Below, piece by piece: positions 8,297 through 16,884 of a stretch of DNA of 64,000 bases. Under the pieces are notes generated by a model, which worked only from the letters and a program-made list of their open reading frames with translations, was not told the origin of the DNA and searched no databases. The translations under genes were made by a program, and so were the position numbers. Every line of letters begins with the position of its first letter. The first letter of the stretch is position 1. The stretch spans positions 95,612-159,611 of the forward strand of contig JAGBEJ010000010.1 of assembly GCA_017937025.1 (NCBI GenBank), in the 5' to 3' direction. Source of the DNA: Paludibacteraceae bacterium. Its GTDB lineage: Bacteria; Bacteroidota; Bacteroidia; Bacteroidales; Paludibacteraceae.

Positions 8297-9526
8297 ATGG
8301 CATTAAACTACATTTGGATAGGACTATTCACCATCGGTGTGATTGTGGGAGTTGTCAAACTTTTCCTTGGCGACTTCAACGCAATGCCGGAGATGATGGA
8401 CTCAATCTTCAGCATGTCCAACCTGGCGTTCGACATGACTATCGGACTCACCGGCACGCTGACATTCTGGATGGGCGTGATGAAGGTGGGCGAAGACAGC
8501 GGACTGATAAACAAGCTGGCCAAGAAACTCTCGCCAGTGCTCGTGAAGCTGTTCCCCGAGATACCAAAGGACCACCCTGCCCTGTCGTCATTGTTCATGA
8601 ACATTTCCGCCAACATGCTCGGACTGGACAACGCTGCCACCCCAATCGGACTGAAGGCGATGCAGGAGATGCAGTCCATAAACAAGCAGAAGGACACCGC
8701 CAGCAACTCCATGATAATGTTCCTGACGCTGAACACCTCAGGACTGACCATCATCCCTGTTTCCATAATGGCTTACAGGTCGAAGTTCGGCGCCGCCGAC
8801 CCTACCGACATCTTCATTCCGCTGCTGCTGACGACCATGTGCTCCACATTAGTCGGACTGCTTGTCGTGTGCGCCATACAGAAGATTAACCTGCTGAACA
8901 AGACACTTCTGGCGACATTCGCCGGCATATCGCTCTTCGTAGCAGGCATATTCACTGCCGTAAGTTCCTTAGACAGCGAGCAGATGCAGATATTCTGCCG
9001 AGTGCTCACGAGCATACTGATTCTGGGCTGCATCATGTTCTTCCTCTTCTCCGGAGTAAGAAAGAAAATCAATGTGTATGACTCATTCGTGGAAGGCGCG
9101 AAAGGCGGATTCCACATCGCCGTGAGCCTCATCCCGTACTGCGTCGCCATACTCGCCGCCATAGGCGTGTTCAGGGCTTCGGGCGCATTGACAATGCTGC
9201 AGAGCGGAGTCAGCAGATTCGTGGAGTGGCTGGGATTCAACAGCGACTTCGTGGGAGCGATACCTGTAGCGCTGATGAAGCCGCTCAACGGCGCCGGCGC
9301 CAGAGGCATGATGATAGAATGCTTCAACTCGTTCGGACCAGACTCGTTCGTCGGACACTTGGCGAGCATACTGCAAGGCTCGACCGACACGACGTTCTAC
9401 ATACTCGCCATATACTTCGGCAGCGTAGGCATAAAGAAATACAGATACGCAGTGGCTACCGGACTCATAGCTGATGCCGCCGGAATGATAGCTGCCGTTC
9501 TGCTATGCTACGTATTCTTCGGATAG
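8297..9526 (+). CDS. SpmA/SpmB fusion membrane protein (nucleoside recognition 'gate' domain), copy 1
   Basis: This 409-residue polytopic protein looks like spore maturation proteins SpmA and SpmB joined end to end. The first half contains the signature NMLGLDNAATPIGLKAM and the run LTLNTSGLTIIPVSI. The second half repeats the fold with VALMKPLNGAGARGMM and STDTTFYILAIYFGSVGIKK. About 8-10 membrane segments are visible. The transported substrate is unknown. In Bacillus, spmA-spmB lie beside dacB and affect spore core dehydration; here the neighbour is another peptidoglycan enzyme, although Bacteroidales do not sporulate. A paralogue lies at 15254-16507. It is probably co-transcribed with the upstream transpeptidase and downstream SH3 gene. 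Confidence 0.88.
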   Translation: MALNYIWIGLFTIGVIVGVVKLFLGDFNAMPEMMDSIFSMSNLAFDMTIGLTGTLTFWMGVMKVGEDSGLINKLAKKLSPVLVKLFPEIPKDHPALSSLFMNISANMLGLDNAATPIGLKAMQEMQSINKQKDTASNSMIMFLTLNTSGLTIIPVSIMAYRSKFGAADPTDIFIPLLLTTMCSTLVGLLVVCAIQKINLLNKTLLATFAGISLFVAGIFTAVSSLDSEQMQIFCRVLTSILILGCIMFFLFSGVRKKINVYDSFVEGAKGGFHIAVSLIPYCVAILAAIGVFRASGALTMLQSGVSRFVEWLGFNSDFVGAIPVALMKPLNGAGARGMMIECFNSFGPDSFVGHLASILQGSTDTTFYILAIYFGSVGIKKYRYAVATGLIADAAGMIAAVLLCYVFFG

Positions 9527-9562
9527 CATTAACCTAAAATAATAACCAAAACAAACGAAAAC

Positions 9563-10117
9563 ATGAAAAAGAAATCTATTTCAATCTTAAGCAGAATTAT
9601 GCTTGTGCTCGGCTTGTTCATCGCAGCCGGCTCGCTCACAGAGGCTTTGGCACAGTCCAAAGTAGTAGTAATCAGCGGAACTGGAGTTCGTCTGCGCCTC
9701 GGCCCAGGAACCGACTACGACTACCTGACCAACGACAAGGGACAGCAGGTGTCGCCAGCCAAGGGCGCTAAGCTCGAGTATCAGGGCGAATACGGCGACT
9801 GGTACAGAGTGAAATTCAACAACAACAGCTACTATGTTTCCAAGGACTTCGCTTACATACAGAACGGTGCCAAGCCTGCTGCCGCAGCTAAGCCTGCCAA
9901 GAAGGTCGTAGTGATAAGCGGAACTGGCGTTCGTCTGCGTCTCGGTCCTGGAACCGACTACAGCTACCTGAAGAACTCAAAGGGAGAGCAGATTTCTCCA
10001 GCAAAGGGCGCTAAGCTTGACTATCAGGGCGAAGAGGACGGCTGGTTCATCGTTAAGTACGGCAACGGAAGCTACTATGTGTCTAAAGACTTCTCATATA
10101 TAAGCACAGTGAAGTAA
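9563..10117 (+). CDS. Secreted protein with two bacterial SH3 domains
   Basis: The 184-residue protein has a signal peptide (MKKKSISILSRIMLVLGLFIA, mature after ALA-QSK). Two nearly identical SH3 repeats of about 65 residues follow (about 32-98 and 115-181). Each opens VVVISGTGVRLRLGPGTDY and closes SYYVSKDF; an Ala/Lys-rich linker (GAKPAAAAKPAKK) separates them. Bacterial SH3 domains usually bind cell-wall peptides. Position 36 bp after the SpmAB gene and before a terminator makes it the last gene of the L,D-transpeptidase operon, consistent with an envelope role. The repeats look like a recent internal duplication. Confidence 0.88.
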   Translation: MKKKSISILSRIMLVLGLFIAAGSLTEALAQSKVVVISGTGVRLRLGPGTDYDYLTNDKGQQVSPAKGAKLEYQGEYGDWYRVKFNNNSYYVSKDFAYIQNGAKPAAAAKPAKKVVVISGTGVRLRLGPGTDYSYLKNSKGEQISPAKGAKLDYQGEEDGWFIVKYGNGSYYVSKDFSYISTVK

Positions 10118-10138
10118 GACAAAGAACAACGTCAAACA

Positions 10139-10169
10139 TAAAAGCCTCGCTTCAGCGGGGCTTTTTTTA
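10139..10169 (+). terminator. Terminator of the transpeptidase-SpmAB-SH3 operon
   Basis: AAAAGCCTCGC, a ttca loop and GCGGGGCTTTTTTT form a GC-rich stem and a T run 21 bp past the SH3 gene. Confidence 0.9.
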
Positions 10170-10189
10170 TGCAAAATCTTGCATATATA

Positions 10190-10262
10190 TAAAGTTTTTT
10201 GCGTTTTTAAAAATAAATATGCAGACATGCGCTATAACAATTCATTTTTATGCATACTTTTG
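10190..10262 (+). promoter_or_regulatory. argR promoter region with possible ARG-box-like repeats
   Basis: TACTTTTG at 10255-10262 is the -7 element. The AT-rich DNA before it contains ATGCA-type repeats. One, TTCATTTTTATGCAT (about 10242-10256), overlaps the promoter and loosely resembles the E. coli ArgR half-site pair. ArgR autoregulation is therefore possible but rests only on resemblance. The rest of the 244-bp gap shows nothing coding. Confidence 0.4.
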
Positions 10263-10362
10263 CAAACACTAATGTTTCAAGAGCATTTCAATGTTTTTTC
10301 CAGCGGCAAAGACATAGGAAAAACCGACAATAAGCAAGAATAAATATTCAAAAGAAGAAGAG

Positions 10363-10821
10363 ATGAAAAGCAAGACAGACAGAAGGGAAAACATTGTGGA
10401 CATAATAAGCAATGAACTGGTGGGAAATCAGGATGACTTGCTCAAGGCGCTCAAAGACAGAGGCTTCGACCTGACGCAGGCGACATTGTCAAGAGATCTG
10501 AAGGCGCTGAGGATTGTGAAGCATCTCAACAAAGAAGGCAAATACGAGTACAAGATGCCGGAAGACCCGCAGAAGAAGAGAAGCGTGCTCGCTGTCGGCG
10601 AAGTGACGGTGGAATTCTCGGGCAACATAGCCGTGCTGAAGACCAAGGCCGGATACGCCAGCGGACTGGCGCTCGACATCGACGAGGCTGGGATAAGCTG
10701 CATAATCGGCACAATAGCCGGCGACGACACGATACTGCTCGTGACAAAGGAGAACACCAAGAGGGAGGACATGATTTCCGAACTCGGCAAGATAATCGAG
10801 AAACTGAAAGTAACAGAATAA
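10363..10821 (+). CDS. argR: Arginine repressor ArgR
   Basis: The 152-residue length is standard. The N-terminal winged helix spans about residues 5-72 and includes NQDDLLKALKDRGFDLTQATLSRDLKALRI, with the SRDL recognition element typical of ArgR. The C-terminal oligomerisation and arginine-binding domain includes GDDTILLVTKEN, near the conserved GT(I/L)AGDDT motif whose aspartates bind arginine. It forms hexamers that bind ARG boxes when arginine is high. It is the first gene of a three-gene operon with the acyltransferase and argG, so it probably controls its own operon. Confidence 0.97.
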   Translation: MKSKTDRRENIVDIISNELVGNQDDLLKALKDRGFDLTQATLSRDLKALRIVKHLNKEGKYEYKMPEDPQKKRSVLAVGEVTVEFSGNIAVLKTKAGYASGLALDIDEAGISCIIGTIAGDDTILLVTKENTKREDMISELGKIIEKLKVTE

Positions 10822-10834
10822 CCATAGCATAAAA

Positions 10835-11527
10835 ATGAAAGAAGAAAAGAGTCCAAACATAGAAATAATGATAGCCAACGAGGCCCACTACGGCTACGTT
10901 GACCTTATTCTCGAAACAGTTGCCAAAGCCGCCAAGGCAAGAGGCACAGGCATCGCAAGCCGCACCCACGACTACATCCTGCAGAAAATGAAGGACGGGA
11001 ATGCCATCATCGCCTTCGTCAACGGACAATGGGCCGGATTCTGCTATGTGGAGACTTGGAGCAATAAGAAGTTCGTAGCCAACTCAGGACTCATCGTCAG
11101 CCCTGAGTTCAGAGGAATGGGACTCGCCAAAGCCATCAAGCACCGCGCATTCGAGCTCTCGCGCACGAAGTTCCCTGACGCCAAGATCTTCGGCATAACC
11201 ACAGGTCTTGCGGTGATGAAAATAAACACGGAAATAGGCTACCGCCCTGTGACATTCTCCGAACTGACCGACGACCCAGAATACTGGAAGGAGTGCGAGG
11301 CGTGCATAAACTTCGATGTGCTGAAGAGAAACAACTACACAAGATGTCTGTGCACAGGAATGCTCTACGACCCTGCCGAGCACGTGGGCAACGAGATGCC
11401 TTGGAAGAAAAAGGAGGAAGCGAAAGAGAGCAAAATAGAAAAATGGAAGAACGCGCTGAGGAAGATTTTCTCGCTTCCCATAGCCAACGGCACTTACAAG
11501 GGCAAGAACAAAGACATTGAGCATTAA
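10835..11527 (+). CDS. GNAT-family acyltransferase in the arginine operon
   Basis: This 230-residue protein has a GNAT fold. The acyl-CoA-binding motif A is GLIVSPEFRGMGLAKAI (about residues 87-103). A cysteine cluster (CEAC ... RCLCTGMLYDP) and a basic tail follow. In Bacteroides the equivalent gene between argR and argG is thought to supply the first acyl-glutamate step of arginine synthesis, since these bacteria use N-succinylated intermediates and lack a classical ArgA. That role is inference from location. It begins 13 bp after argR and ends 38 bp before argG. Confidence 0.8.
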   Translation: MKEEKSPNIEIMIANEAHYGYVDLILETVAKAAKARGTGIASRTHDYILQKMKDGNAIIAFVNGQWAGFCYVETWSNKKFVANSGLIVSPEFRGMGLAKAIKHRAFELSRTKFPDAKIFGITTGLAVMKINTEIGYRPVTFSELTDDPEYWKECEACINFDVLKRNNYTRCLCTGMLYDPAEHVGNEMPWKKKEEAKESKIEKWKNALRKIFSLPIANGTYKGKNKDIEH

Positions 11528-11565
11528 AACAAAAACAACAAACAACAATAACATAAAGAAAAACA

Positions 11566-12762
11566 ATGAAAAAAGTATTATTAGCATTCAGCGGCGGATT
11601 GGACACTTCATTCTGCGCAATGTATCTGAAAGAACAGGGTTACGAAGTACACACAGCACTCGCAAACACAGGAGGTTTCGACGCTGAAGAGCTCAAGGTG
11701 ATAGAAGAAAAGGCAAAGAAGCTCGGAGTGGCAAGCCACGCATCTCTGGACGTGACTAAGGACTATTACAACAAGAGCATCAAGTACATGGTGTTCGGCA
11801 ACGTGCTGAGAAACGGAACTTACCCAATCTCAGTAAGTTCTGAGAGAATTTTCCAGGCTATAGCCATCATCGAGTACGCCAAGAAGATAGGCGCCGACGC
11901 TGTGGCTCACGGTTCGACTGGCGCAGGAAACGACCAGGTGCGTTTCGACCTGACATTCCAGATTCTCGCCCCAGAAATCGAGATCATCACTCCTACACGC
12001 GACATGGAGCTGACAAGAGACTACGAGATAAACTACCTGAAGGAGCACGGATACGTGGCTGACTTCAAGAAGCTCGAGTACTCTATAAACAAAGGTCTGT
12101 GGGGAACATCAATCGGCGGCAAGGAGACACTCAAGTCCAACGAGACTCTGCCAGAGGAGGCTTACCCAAGCCAGGTGACAAAGAAGGAAGAGAGCCAGAT
12201 GACTATCGACTTCGTGAACGGAGAAATCACAGGCGTGAACGGAAAGAAATACGACGACAAGATCGCTGCCATCAACGAAGTGAACAGACTGGGCTCTGAG
12301 TACGGAATCGGCCGCGACATGCACATCGGCGACACAATCATCGGAATCAAGGGCCGTGTAGGATTCGAGGCTGCAGGAGCAATCCTCATAATCAACGCAC
12401 ACAAGATGCTCGAGAAGCACACTCTGACCAAGTGGCAGCAGTACTGGAAGGACCAGATCGGCACATGGTACGGAATGTTCCTGCACGAGGCACAGTATCT
12501 TGAGCCAGTGATGAGAGACATGGAGGCTATGCTCGAGAGCTCACAGAGAAACGTAACAGGAAGAGTAATCATCAATCTCCGCCCTTACTCATACACACTC
12601 GTAGGCGTAGAGACCGACTTCGACCTGATGAGAAGCGACTTCGGCGAGTACGGAGAGGTAGTGAAGGCATGGACAGCCGACGACGTGAAGGGATTCACAA
12701 AGATACTCGGCAACCAGATGAAAATCTACCACAACGTGCAGAAGAGAAACGGCAAAGAATAA
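11566..12762 (+). CDS. argG: Argininosuccinate synthase
   Basis: The 398-residue enzyme joins citrulline and aspartate with ATP to make argininosuccinate. The PP-loop AFSGGLDTS (residues 7-15) binds ATP. GSTGAGNDQVRFD and the citrulline-binding segment YSINKGLWGTSIGG are both present. The last gene of the argR operon, it is followed directly by a terminator. The argC, argD and argB-type genes that often follow in Bacteroides are absent, so the pathway is split across loci. Codon use is that of a well-expressed gene. Confidence 0.97.
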   Translation: MKKVLLAFSGGLDTSFCAMYLKEQGYEVHTALANTGGFDAEELKVIEEKAKKLGVASHASLDVTKDYYNKSIKYMVFGNVLRNGTYPISVSSERIFQAIAIIEYAKKIGADAVAHGSTGAGNDQVRFDLTFQILAPEIEIITPTRDMELTRDYEINYLKEHGYVADFKKLEYSINKGLWGTSIGGKETLKSNETLPEEAYPSQVTKKEESQMTIDFVNGEITGVNGKKYDDKIAAINEVNRLGSEYGIGRDMHIGDTIIGIKGRVGFEAAGAILIINAHKMLEKHTLTKWQQYWKDQIGTWYGMFLHEAQYLEPVMRDMEAMLESSQRNVTGRVIINLRPYSYTLVGVETDFDLMRSDFGEYGEVVKAWTADDVKGFTKILGNQMKIYHNVQKRNGKE

Positions 12763-12779
12763 GCCAAAAGAATATTACC

Positions 12780-12820
12780 ACAAACGAGCGGCAGGCAAAC
12801 GTCTGTCGCTCGTTTTTTTG
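12780..12820 (+). terminator. Terminator of the arginine operon
   Basis: ACAAACGAGCG / CGCTCGTTTTTTTG forms a long stem with an inner CAG/CTG pairing and a seven-T tail. Confidence 0.9.
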
Positions 12821-12971
12821 TAACACTTTTATAACAGCGGCGCAATGGAGAGTAACACGAAACAAAGTTCTTTGCAGAGGAAAAGAAGAGGCAAATGAAA
12901 ACACAAGCATCTGCTGCAATAACTTTTTCACGAATTAAGCAAAAAACTCCACCAAATAAAATGAAATGACG

Positions 12972-12979
12972 TACATTTG
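12972..12979 (+). promoter_or_regulatory. -7 element TACATTTG for the porin gene
   Basis: TACATTTG lies inside an upstream extension of the reading frame. This supports the later start at 13026. Confidence 0.6.
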
Positions 12980-13025
12980 TTTTTTCATTGCTACGTCGAT
13001 TAAACACAAACATATAACACAAAAC

Positions 13026-14411
13026 ATGAGAAAATTGTACATTGCCATTGCTGCTGTAATGCTGACTGCGACTGCCATGGCACAGACTGCGGAAACAGAA
13101 AAGCCAGAGGCTAAAGAACCAGTCTCAAAAAACGAGAGCAAGACAAAAAAGGTCATCAACGAAATCAAGAGCCACGTGAAGTTCTACGGATTCGTGAGAA
13201 ACTTCTTCTACTACAACTCAAGAGAGAACCTCGAGACCAGCGGCGGACTCATTGAGCTCATTCCTCTCGACAAGAAAGAGAACAAACTGGGCGAAGACCT
13301 GAACGAGCAAGCCAACTCAAGATACCTGGCAATGACAACACGCGTCGGAATGGACATAACCGGACCAGAGCTGTGGGGAGCCAAGACTTCGGGAAAAATC
13401 GAGTTCGACTTCAACGGATACGGCGACCAGAACACAATGTTCAGAATCAGACACGCATACTTCAACATAGACTGGGTGCACCACTCTCTGACACTGGGAC
13501 AGACATGGCATCCGCTCGTGGGCTGCGCCACACCTGACGAATTCAGCTACGCTGCCGGAGCGCCATACAATCCGCTGAACCGTAGCCCGCAGATACAGTA
13601 TAACTACAAGCCAATAGACGGACTCAGCCTGAAAGCCGCAGTGCTCTGGCAATTGCAGTACACAACCGTGGGTCCAAGCGGAATAGACAGTTACGACGCT
13701 TTGGCTAAGAACGCAAGCAGCATAAACTTCTCGAAATACAGCATCATACCAGAGATGTACGCTGGCATAGGGTACAAAAAGAACGGAATAGAGGCAGGTG
13801 CCGGAGTTGACATAACATACATCCGCCCAAGAACAAAAGGCATAGACAGCATAGATGTAGAAAACCCTAAAGAGACAAGAAAGGTTGACGACCACTTGTG
13901 GAGCTTCTCGCCTATCGTTTACGCAGGATGGACAAGCGGCAAATGGAGCATCAAGGCAAAGAGCATACTCGCGCAGAACCTGAGCCACACAAACACAATA
14001 AGCGGTTACGCAGTCACAGGAGTGAACAGCGACGGCTCGTTCGACTACACTCCGCTCACACACACCACTTCGTTCATAAACATTTTCTACGGCAAGAAGT
14101 ACAAAGCCGGAATCTACGCCGGATACTCAAAGAACCTCGGACTGCTGAGCGGCGAATTGGCTACAGTCACCGACACTAATGGAAAGAGCGGAACTCTGGT
14201 TTACTACAAAGGCAAGAACGGAGAGAACGACATAGACCAGAACTGGAGAATATGCCCATCGTTCTCATACAACCTGAAGCACTTCAACGTGGGTGTGCAG
14301 TACGAACTGAGCGGCATAGACTACGGAACAATGAAGTCGGACGGCACAGTAAGCAACACTCACACAGTGTACAACCACAGAGTGCTGGGAATGGTGAAAT
14401 ACAATTTCTAA
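13026..14411 (+). CDS. Porin-like outer-membrane beta-barrel protein
   Basis: The 461-residue mature barrel follows a clear signal peptide (MRKLYIAIAAVMLTATAMA-QT) and a short charged linker. Alternating amphipathic strands are visible throughout, starting at HVKFYGFVRNFFYYNS, and the protein ends in Phe (RVLGMVKYNF), as expected for BAM substrates. It resembles the DcaP-like or generic Bacteroidota porins, but I cannot name the family or substrate. I chose the start at 13026 because the -7 element lies upstream of it within the longer frame. It has no obvious terminator before the next operon. Confidence 0.75.
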   Translation: MRKLYIAIAAVMLTATAMAQTAETEKPEAKEPVSKNESKTKKVINEIKSHVKFYGFVRNFFYYNSRENLETSGGLIELIPLDKKENKLGEDLNEQANSRYLAMTTRVGMDITGPELWGAKTSGKIEFDFNGYGDQNTMFRIRHAYFNIDWVHHSLTLGQTWHPLVGCATPDEFSYAAGAPYNPLNRSPQIQYNYKPIDGLSLKAAVLWQLQYTTVGPSGIDSYDALAKNASSINFSKYSIIPEMYAGIGYKKNGIEAGAGVDITYIRPRTKGIDSIDVENPKETRKVDDHLWSFSPIVYAGWTSGKWSIKAKSILAQNLSHTNTISGYAVTGVNSDGSFDYTPLTHTTSFINIFYGKKYKAGIYAGYSKNLGLLSGELATVTDTNGKSGTLVYYKGKNGENDIDQNWRICPSFSYNLKHFNVGVQYELSGIDYGTMKSDGTVSNTHTVYNHRVLGMVKYNF

Positions 14412-14440
14412 AAAAGCACAAACCAGCGCGGATGTTTATG

Positions 14441-14534
14441 GCACAATGATTGCTAAGAAAACAAGATATAGACACAAGAGCGAAAAAACGGAATTAGACA
14501 AAACATAAGAAACACAAACACAAAATCATTGTGC
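14441..14534 (+). repeat. 11-bp inverted repeat flanking the leader of the next operon
   Basis: GCACAATGATT at 14441-14451 is perfectly complementary to AATCATTGTGC at 14524-14534, with 72 nt between. The second arm ends 2 nt before the ATG at 14537, so in RNA it would pair over the ribosome-loading site. It could instead be a DNA-binding site. Confidence 0.55.
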
Positions 14535-14536
14535 GT

Positions 14537-15253
14537 ATGAGCAAAAGCAAACTGATAATAATAGCGACGGCGATAATGATGACCAACGCTGTCAATGCGC
14601 AAACACTGAATCTGAAAAAGGTTTTCAGCAAGCCACAGAACACCACGACGACCGCCCCTGCCGCTGCTGACGAGTTTGAAGCGAGCGGCGTCAGATACAA
14701 AGCGAACGGCACAGAAGCCATAGTCGTGGCTAAGAAGTACTCTGGCGACATCTACATACCAAAAACGGTAAGCAAAGACGGCAAGACTTTGACGGTGACC
14801 AAGATTGGCGACAGAGCATTCGCAGGATGCAAGAAGCTCAGAAGCATAAACATGAGCGACGCCGCGATAAAGGAGATAGGCAACGGAGCATTCTCCGGCT
14901 GCATGTTCCTGGAATGTGCATCGCTGCCTAACACGGTGGTGAAAATAGGCGACGACGCTTTCCACATGACGAATATCGGTGTCATCGAGCTGCCGGCTTC
15001 GCTCAAGACTTTAGGCAAGAGAGCATTCTTCTTCAGCGCGATAAGGAGCATCAGCCTGCCTAACGGACTGACCGCCATAGACTCAAGAACATTCAGCGGA
15101 TGCGCCGACCTCAAGGAGATAACACTTCCTGCGAGCGTCACAAGCATAGCCGCCGACGCCTTTGACAACAGCCCTAACCTCAAGAATATAAACGTGGCTG
15201 CAAGCAACAAAGTTTACACATCATCAACCGACGGAAAAATACACAAGAAATAA
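14537..15253 (+). CDS. Secreted BspA-like leucine-rich repeat protein
   Basis: The 238-residue protein has a signal peptide (MSKSKLIIIATAIMMTNAVNAQ). After a Thr/Ala-rich stretch come BspA-type (LRR_5) repeats of about 23 residues, such as VTKIGDRAFAGCKKLRSI, IKEIGNGAFSGCMFLECA and LTAIDSRTFSGCADLKEI. BspA-like proteins are surface or secreted and often bind host or matrix proteins; the role here is unknown. I prefer ATG 14537 over an in-frame GTG at 14531. The stop codon abuts the ATG of the second SpmAB gene, so the two are translationally linked. Confidence 0.85.
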   Translation: MSKSKLIIIATAIMMTNAVNAQTLNLKKVFSKPQNTTTTAPAAADEFEASGVRYKANGTEAIVVAKKYSGDIYIPKTVSKDGKTLTVTKIGDRAFAGCKKLRSINMSDAAIKEIGNGAFSGCMFLECASLPNTVVKIGDDAFHMTNIGVIELPASLKTLGKRAFFFSAIRSISLPNGLTAIDSRTFSGCADLKEITLPASVTSIAADAFDNSPNLKNINVAASNKVYTSSTDGKIHKK

Positions 15254-16507
15254 ATGGTACTGAATTACATCTGGATAGCGTTTTTCATTGTAGCCTTCGT
15301 CGTTGCCATAATACAAGCCGTATTCATGGGCGACACAGAGGTGTTCAAACGCATAATCGACAGCACATTCGAAATGTCTAAGATGGCTGTCATGGACATA
15401 GCCCTGCCTTTGGCTGGAGTCATGACTCTATGGCTCGGCATAATGAACATAGGCGAAAAGGCTGGAGCGATAAACTTCATGGCGAGGATTGTCGGACCGT
15501 TCTTCGCCAAGCTGTTCCCAAGCATCCCTAAGAACCATGAGGTGCACGGACAGCTGCTCATGAATTTCTCGGCCAACATGCTCGGACTGGACAACGCCGC
15601 CACTCCAATGGGACTCAAAGCCATGCAGTCGCTGCAAACCCTGAACCCTAAGAAGGACACGGCATCAGACGCGCAGATAATGTTCCTGGCGCTGAACACC
15701 TCCGGACTGACCATAATCCCCGTGTCCGTGTTAGCCATGAGAGCGACTGTCACTGGACCTATGGGCGAGCACGCAGCAAGCCCTACGGACGTGTTCATCC
15801 CGATACTCATAGCGACAACCATCTCAACACTGACTGCGATTCTTTTCGTCGGCATCAAGCAGAAACTCAACCTTCTGAATAAGACTGTCGTCGGATGGAT
15901 CGGCGGAATAATCGCGGCTCTCGCGCTCCTTGTTTGGGGTATGTCAAGTCTTGACAAGGCAGAAATGGAACTCGTTTCCAACATCGCCTCAAATCTAATC
16001 CTTTTGGCTATCATCGTCACATTCATCACAGGCGCAGCCATAAAGAAAGTGAATGTCTATGACGCATTCATCGACGGCGCAAAGGACGGCTTCAGCGTGT
16101 CAATAAAGATAATTCCGTTCATGATAGGAATACTTGTGGGCATAGGCGTGTTCAGAGCATCCGGAGCCATGGACCTGCTGATGGACGGCATCAAGGGGCT
16201 TGTGGGCTGGCTGGGATACGACAGCAAGTTCATCGACGCTCTGCCTACGGCGTTCATGAAGCCGCTCTCGGGCAGCGGAGCGAAAGCCATGATGGTGGAG
16301 ACGATGCACACCTTCGGTCCTGACTCGTTCGCAGGAAGGCTTAGCTGTATCTTCCAAGGCGCGGCAGACACCACGTTCTACATCATCGCGCTCTACTTCG
16401 GACTGGTAGGCATCAAGAAGACAAGATACGCCGTAGTGGCTGGACTGACAGCCGACCTTGCCGGAGTCATAGCCGCCATAGCCATAGCGTATCTGCTATT
16501 CGTATAA
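15254..16507 (+). CDS. SpmA/SpmB fusion membrane protein, copy 2
   Basis: This 417-residue paralogue of the 8297-9526 gene keeps the same halves and motifs: NMLGLDNAATPMGLKAM, LALNTSGLTIIPVSV, AFMKPLSGSGAKAMM and AADTTFYIIALYFGLVG. It differs in loops, including an insertion near TGPMGEHAASPTD. Zero spacing to the leucine-rich repeat gene means coupled translation. Two copies 7 kb apart suggest non-redundant functions or partner-specific roles. The transported substrate is unknown; family members carry the nucleoside-recognition gate domain. Confidence 0.87.
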   Translation: MVLNYIWIAFFIVAFVVAIIQAVFMGDTEVFKRIIDSTFEMSKMAVMDIALPLAGVMTLWLGIMNIGEKAGAINFMARIVGPFFAKLFPSIPKNHEVHGQLLMNFSANMLGLDNAATPMGLKAMQSLQTLNPKKDTASDAQIMFLALNTSGLTIIPVSVLAMRATVTGPMGEHAASPTDVFIPILIATTISTLTAILFVGIKQKLNLLNKTVVGWIGGIIAALALLVWGMSSLDKAEMELVSNIASNLILLAIIVTFITGAAIKKVNVYDAFIDGAKDGFSVSIKIIPFMIGILVGIGVFRASGAMDLLMDGIKGLVGWLGYDSKFIDALPTAFMKPLSGSGAKAMMVETMHTFGPDSFAGRLSCIFQGAADTTFYIIALYFGLVGIKKTRYAVVAGLTADLAGVIAAIAIAYLLFV

Positions 16508-16526
16508 AATAATTGAGATAACAAAA

Positions 16527-16563
16527 GAAAAAAGGCCCGGTCTTCAGACCGAGCCTTTTCTTA
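16527..16563 (+). terminator. Bidirectional terminator between converging genes
   Basis: AAAAGGCCCGGTCT / AGACCGAGCCTTTTC forms a long stem with T runs on both sides. It overlaps the stop codon (16561-16563) of the minus-strand gene and serves both. Confidence 0.85.
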
Positions 16564-16845
16564 TTTCGAGAACTTGCGCATGAACCACGCAATGGTGAAT
16601 GTCGGACAGAAATCTGTGAACGGAAGTATCTCCTCGGCGAAGTTGAATATCGCGCCCCACTTCGCTAATTTGTCCGTGCCATACAGCCGCGAGAACAAAT
16701 AGGCCGACAGCGGCGCCCACACCACATCGCCAAATTCCCCTACTCCCGGAATGGTGAAAGTGACCATTCCAAGAATGTCCAAAACAACAGCCACCCACAA
16801 CGATGGCGTCTTTACCTGCTCTGCTGGTAGATTCTGATTCTGCAT
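16561..16845 (-). CDS. Small conserved-type membrane protein, function unknown
   Basis: The 94-residue protein has two or three hydrophobic helices (about 16-35, 38-53 and 68-88) and a basic C-terminus (WFMRKFSK). I recognise no motif. Segments such as IPGVGEFGDVVWAPLSAYLF look like small Bacteroidota inner-membrane proteins. It lies 39 bp after the metallophosphoesterase stop on the same strand and may be co-transcribed with it. Confidence 0.7.
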   Translation of the reverse strand: MQNQNLPAEQVKTPSLWVAVVLDILGMVTFTIPGVGEFGDVVWAPLSAYLFSRLYGTDKLAKWGAIFNFAEEILPFTDFCPTFTIAWFMRKFSK

Positions 16846-16884
16846 AAGATTAAATGTTTGGTTTATGACGCCAAATATATGAAA

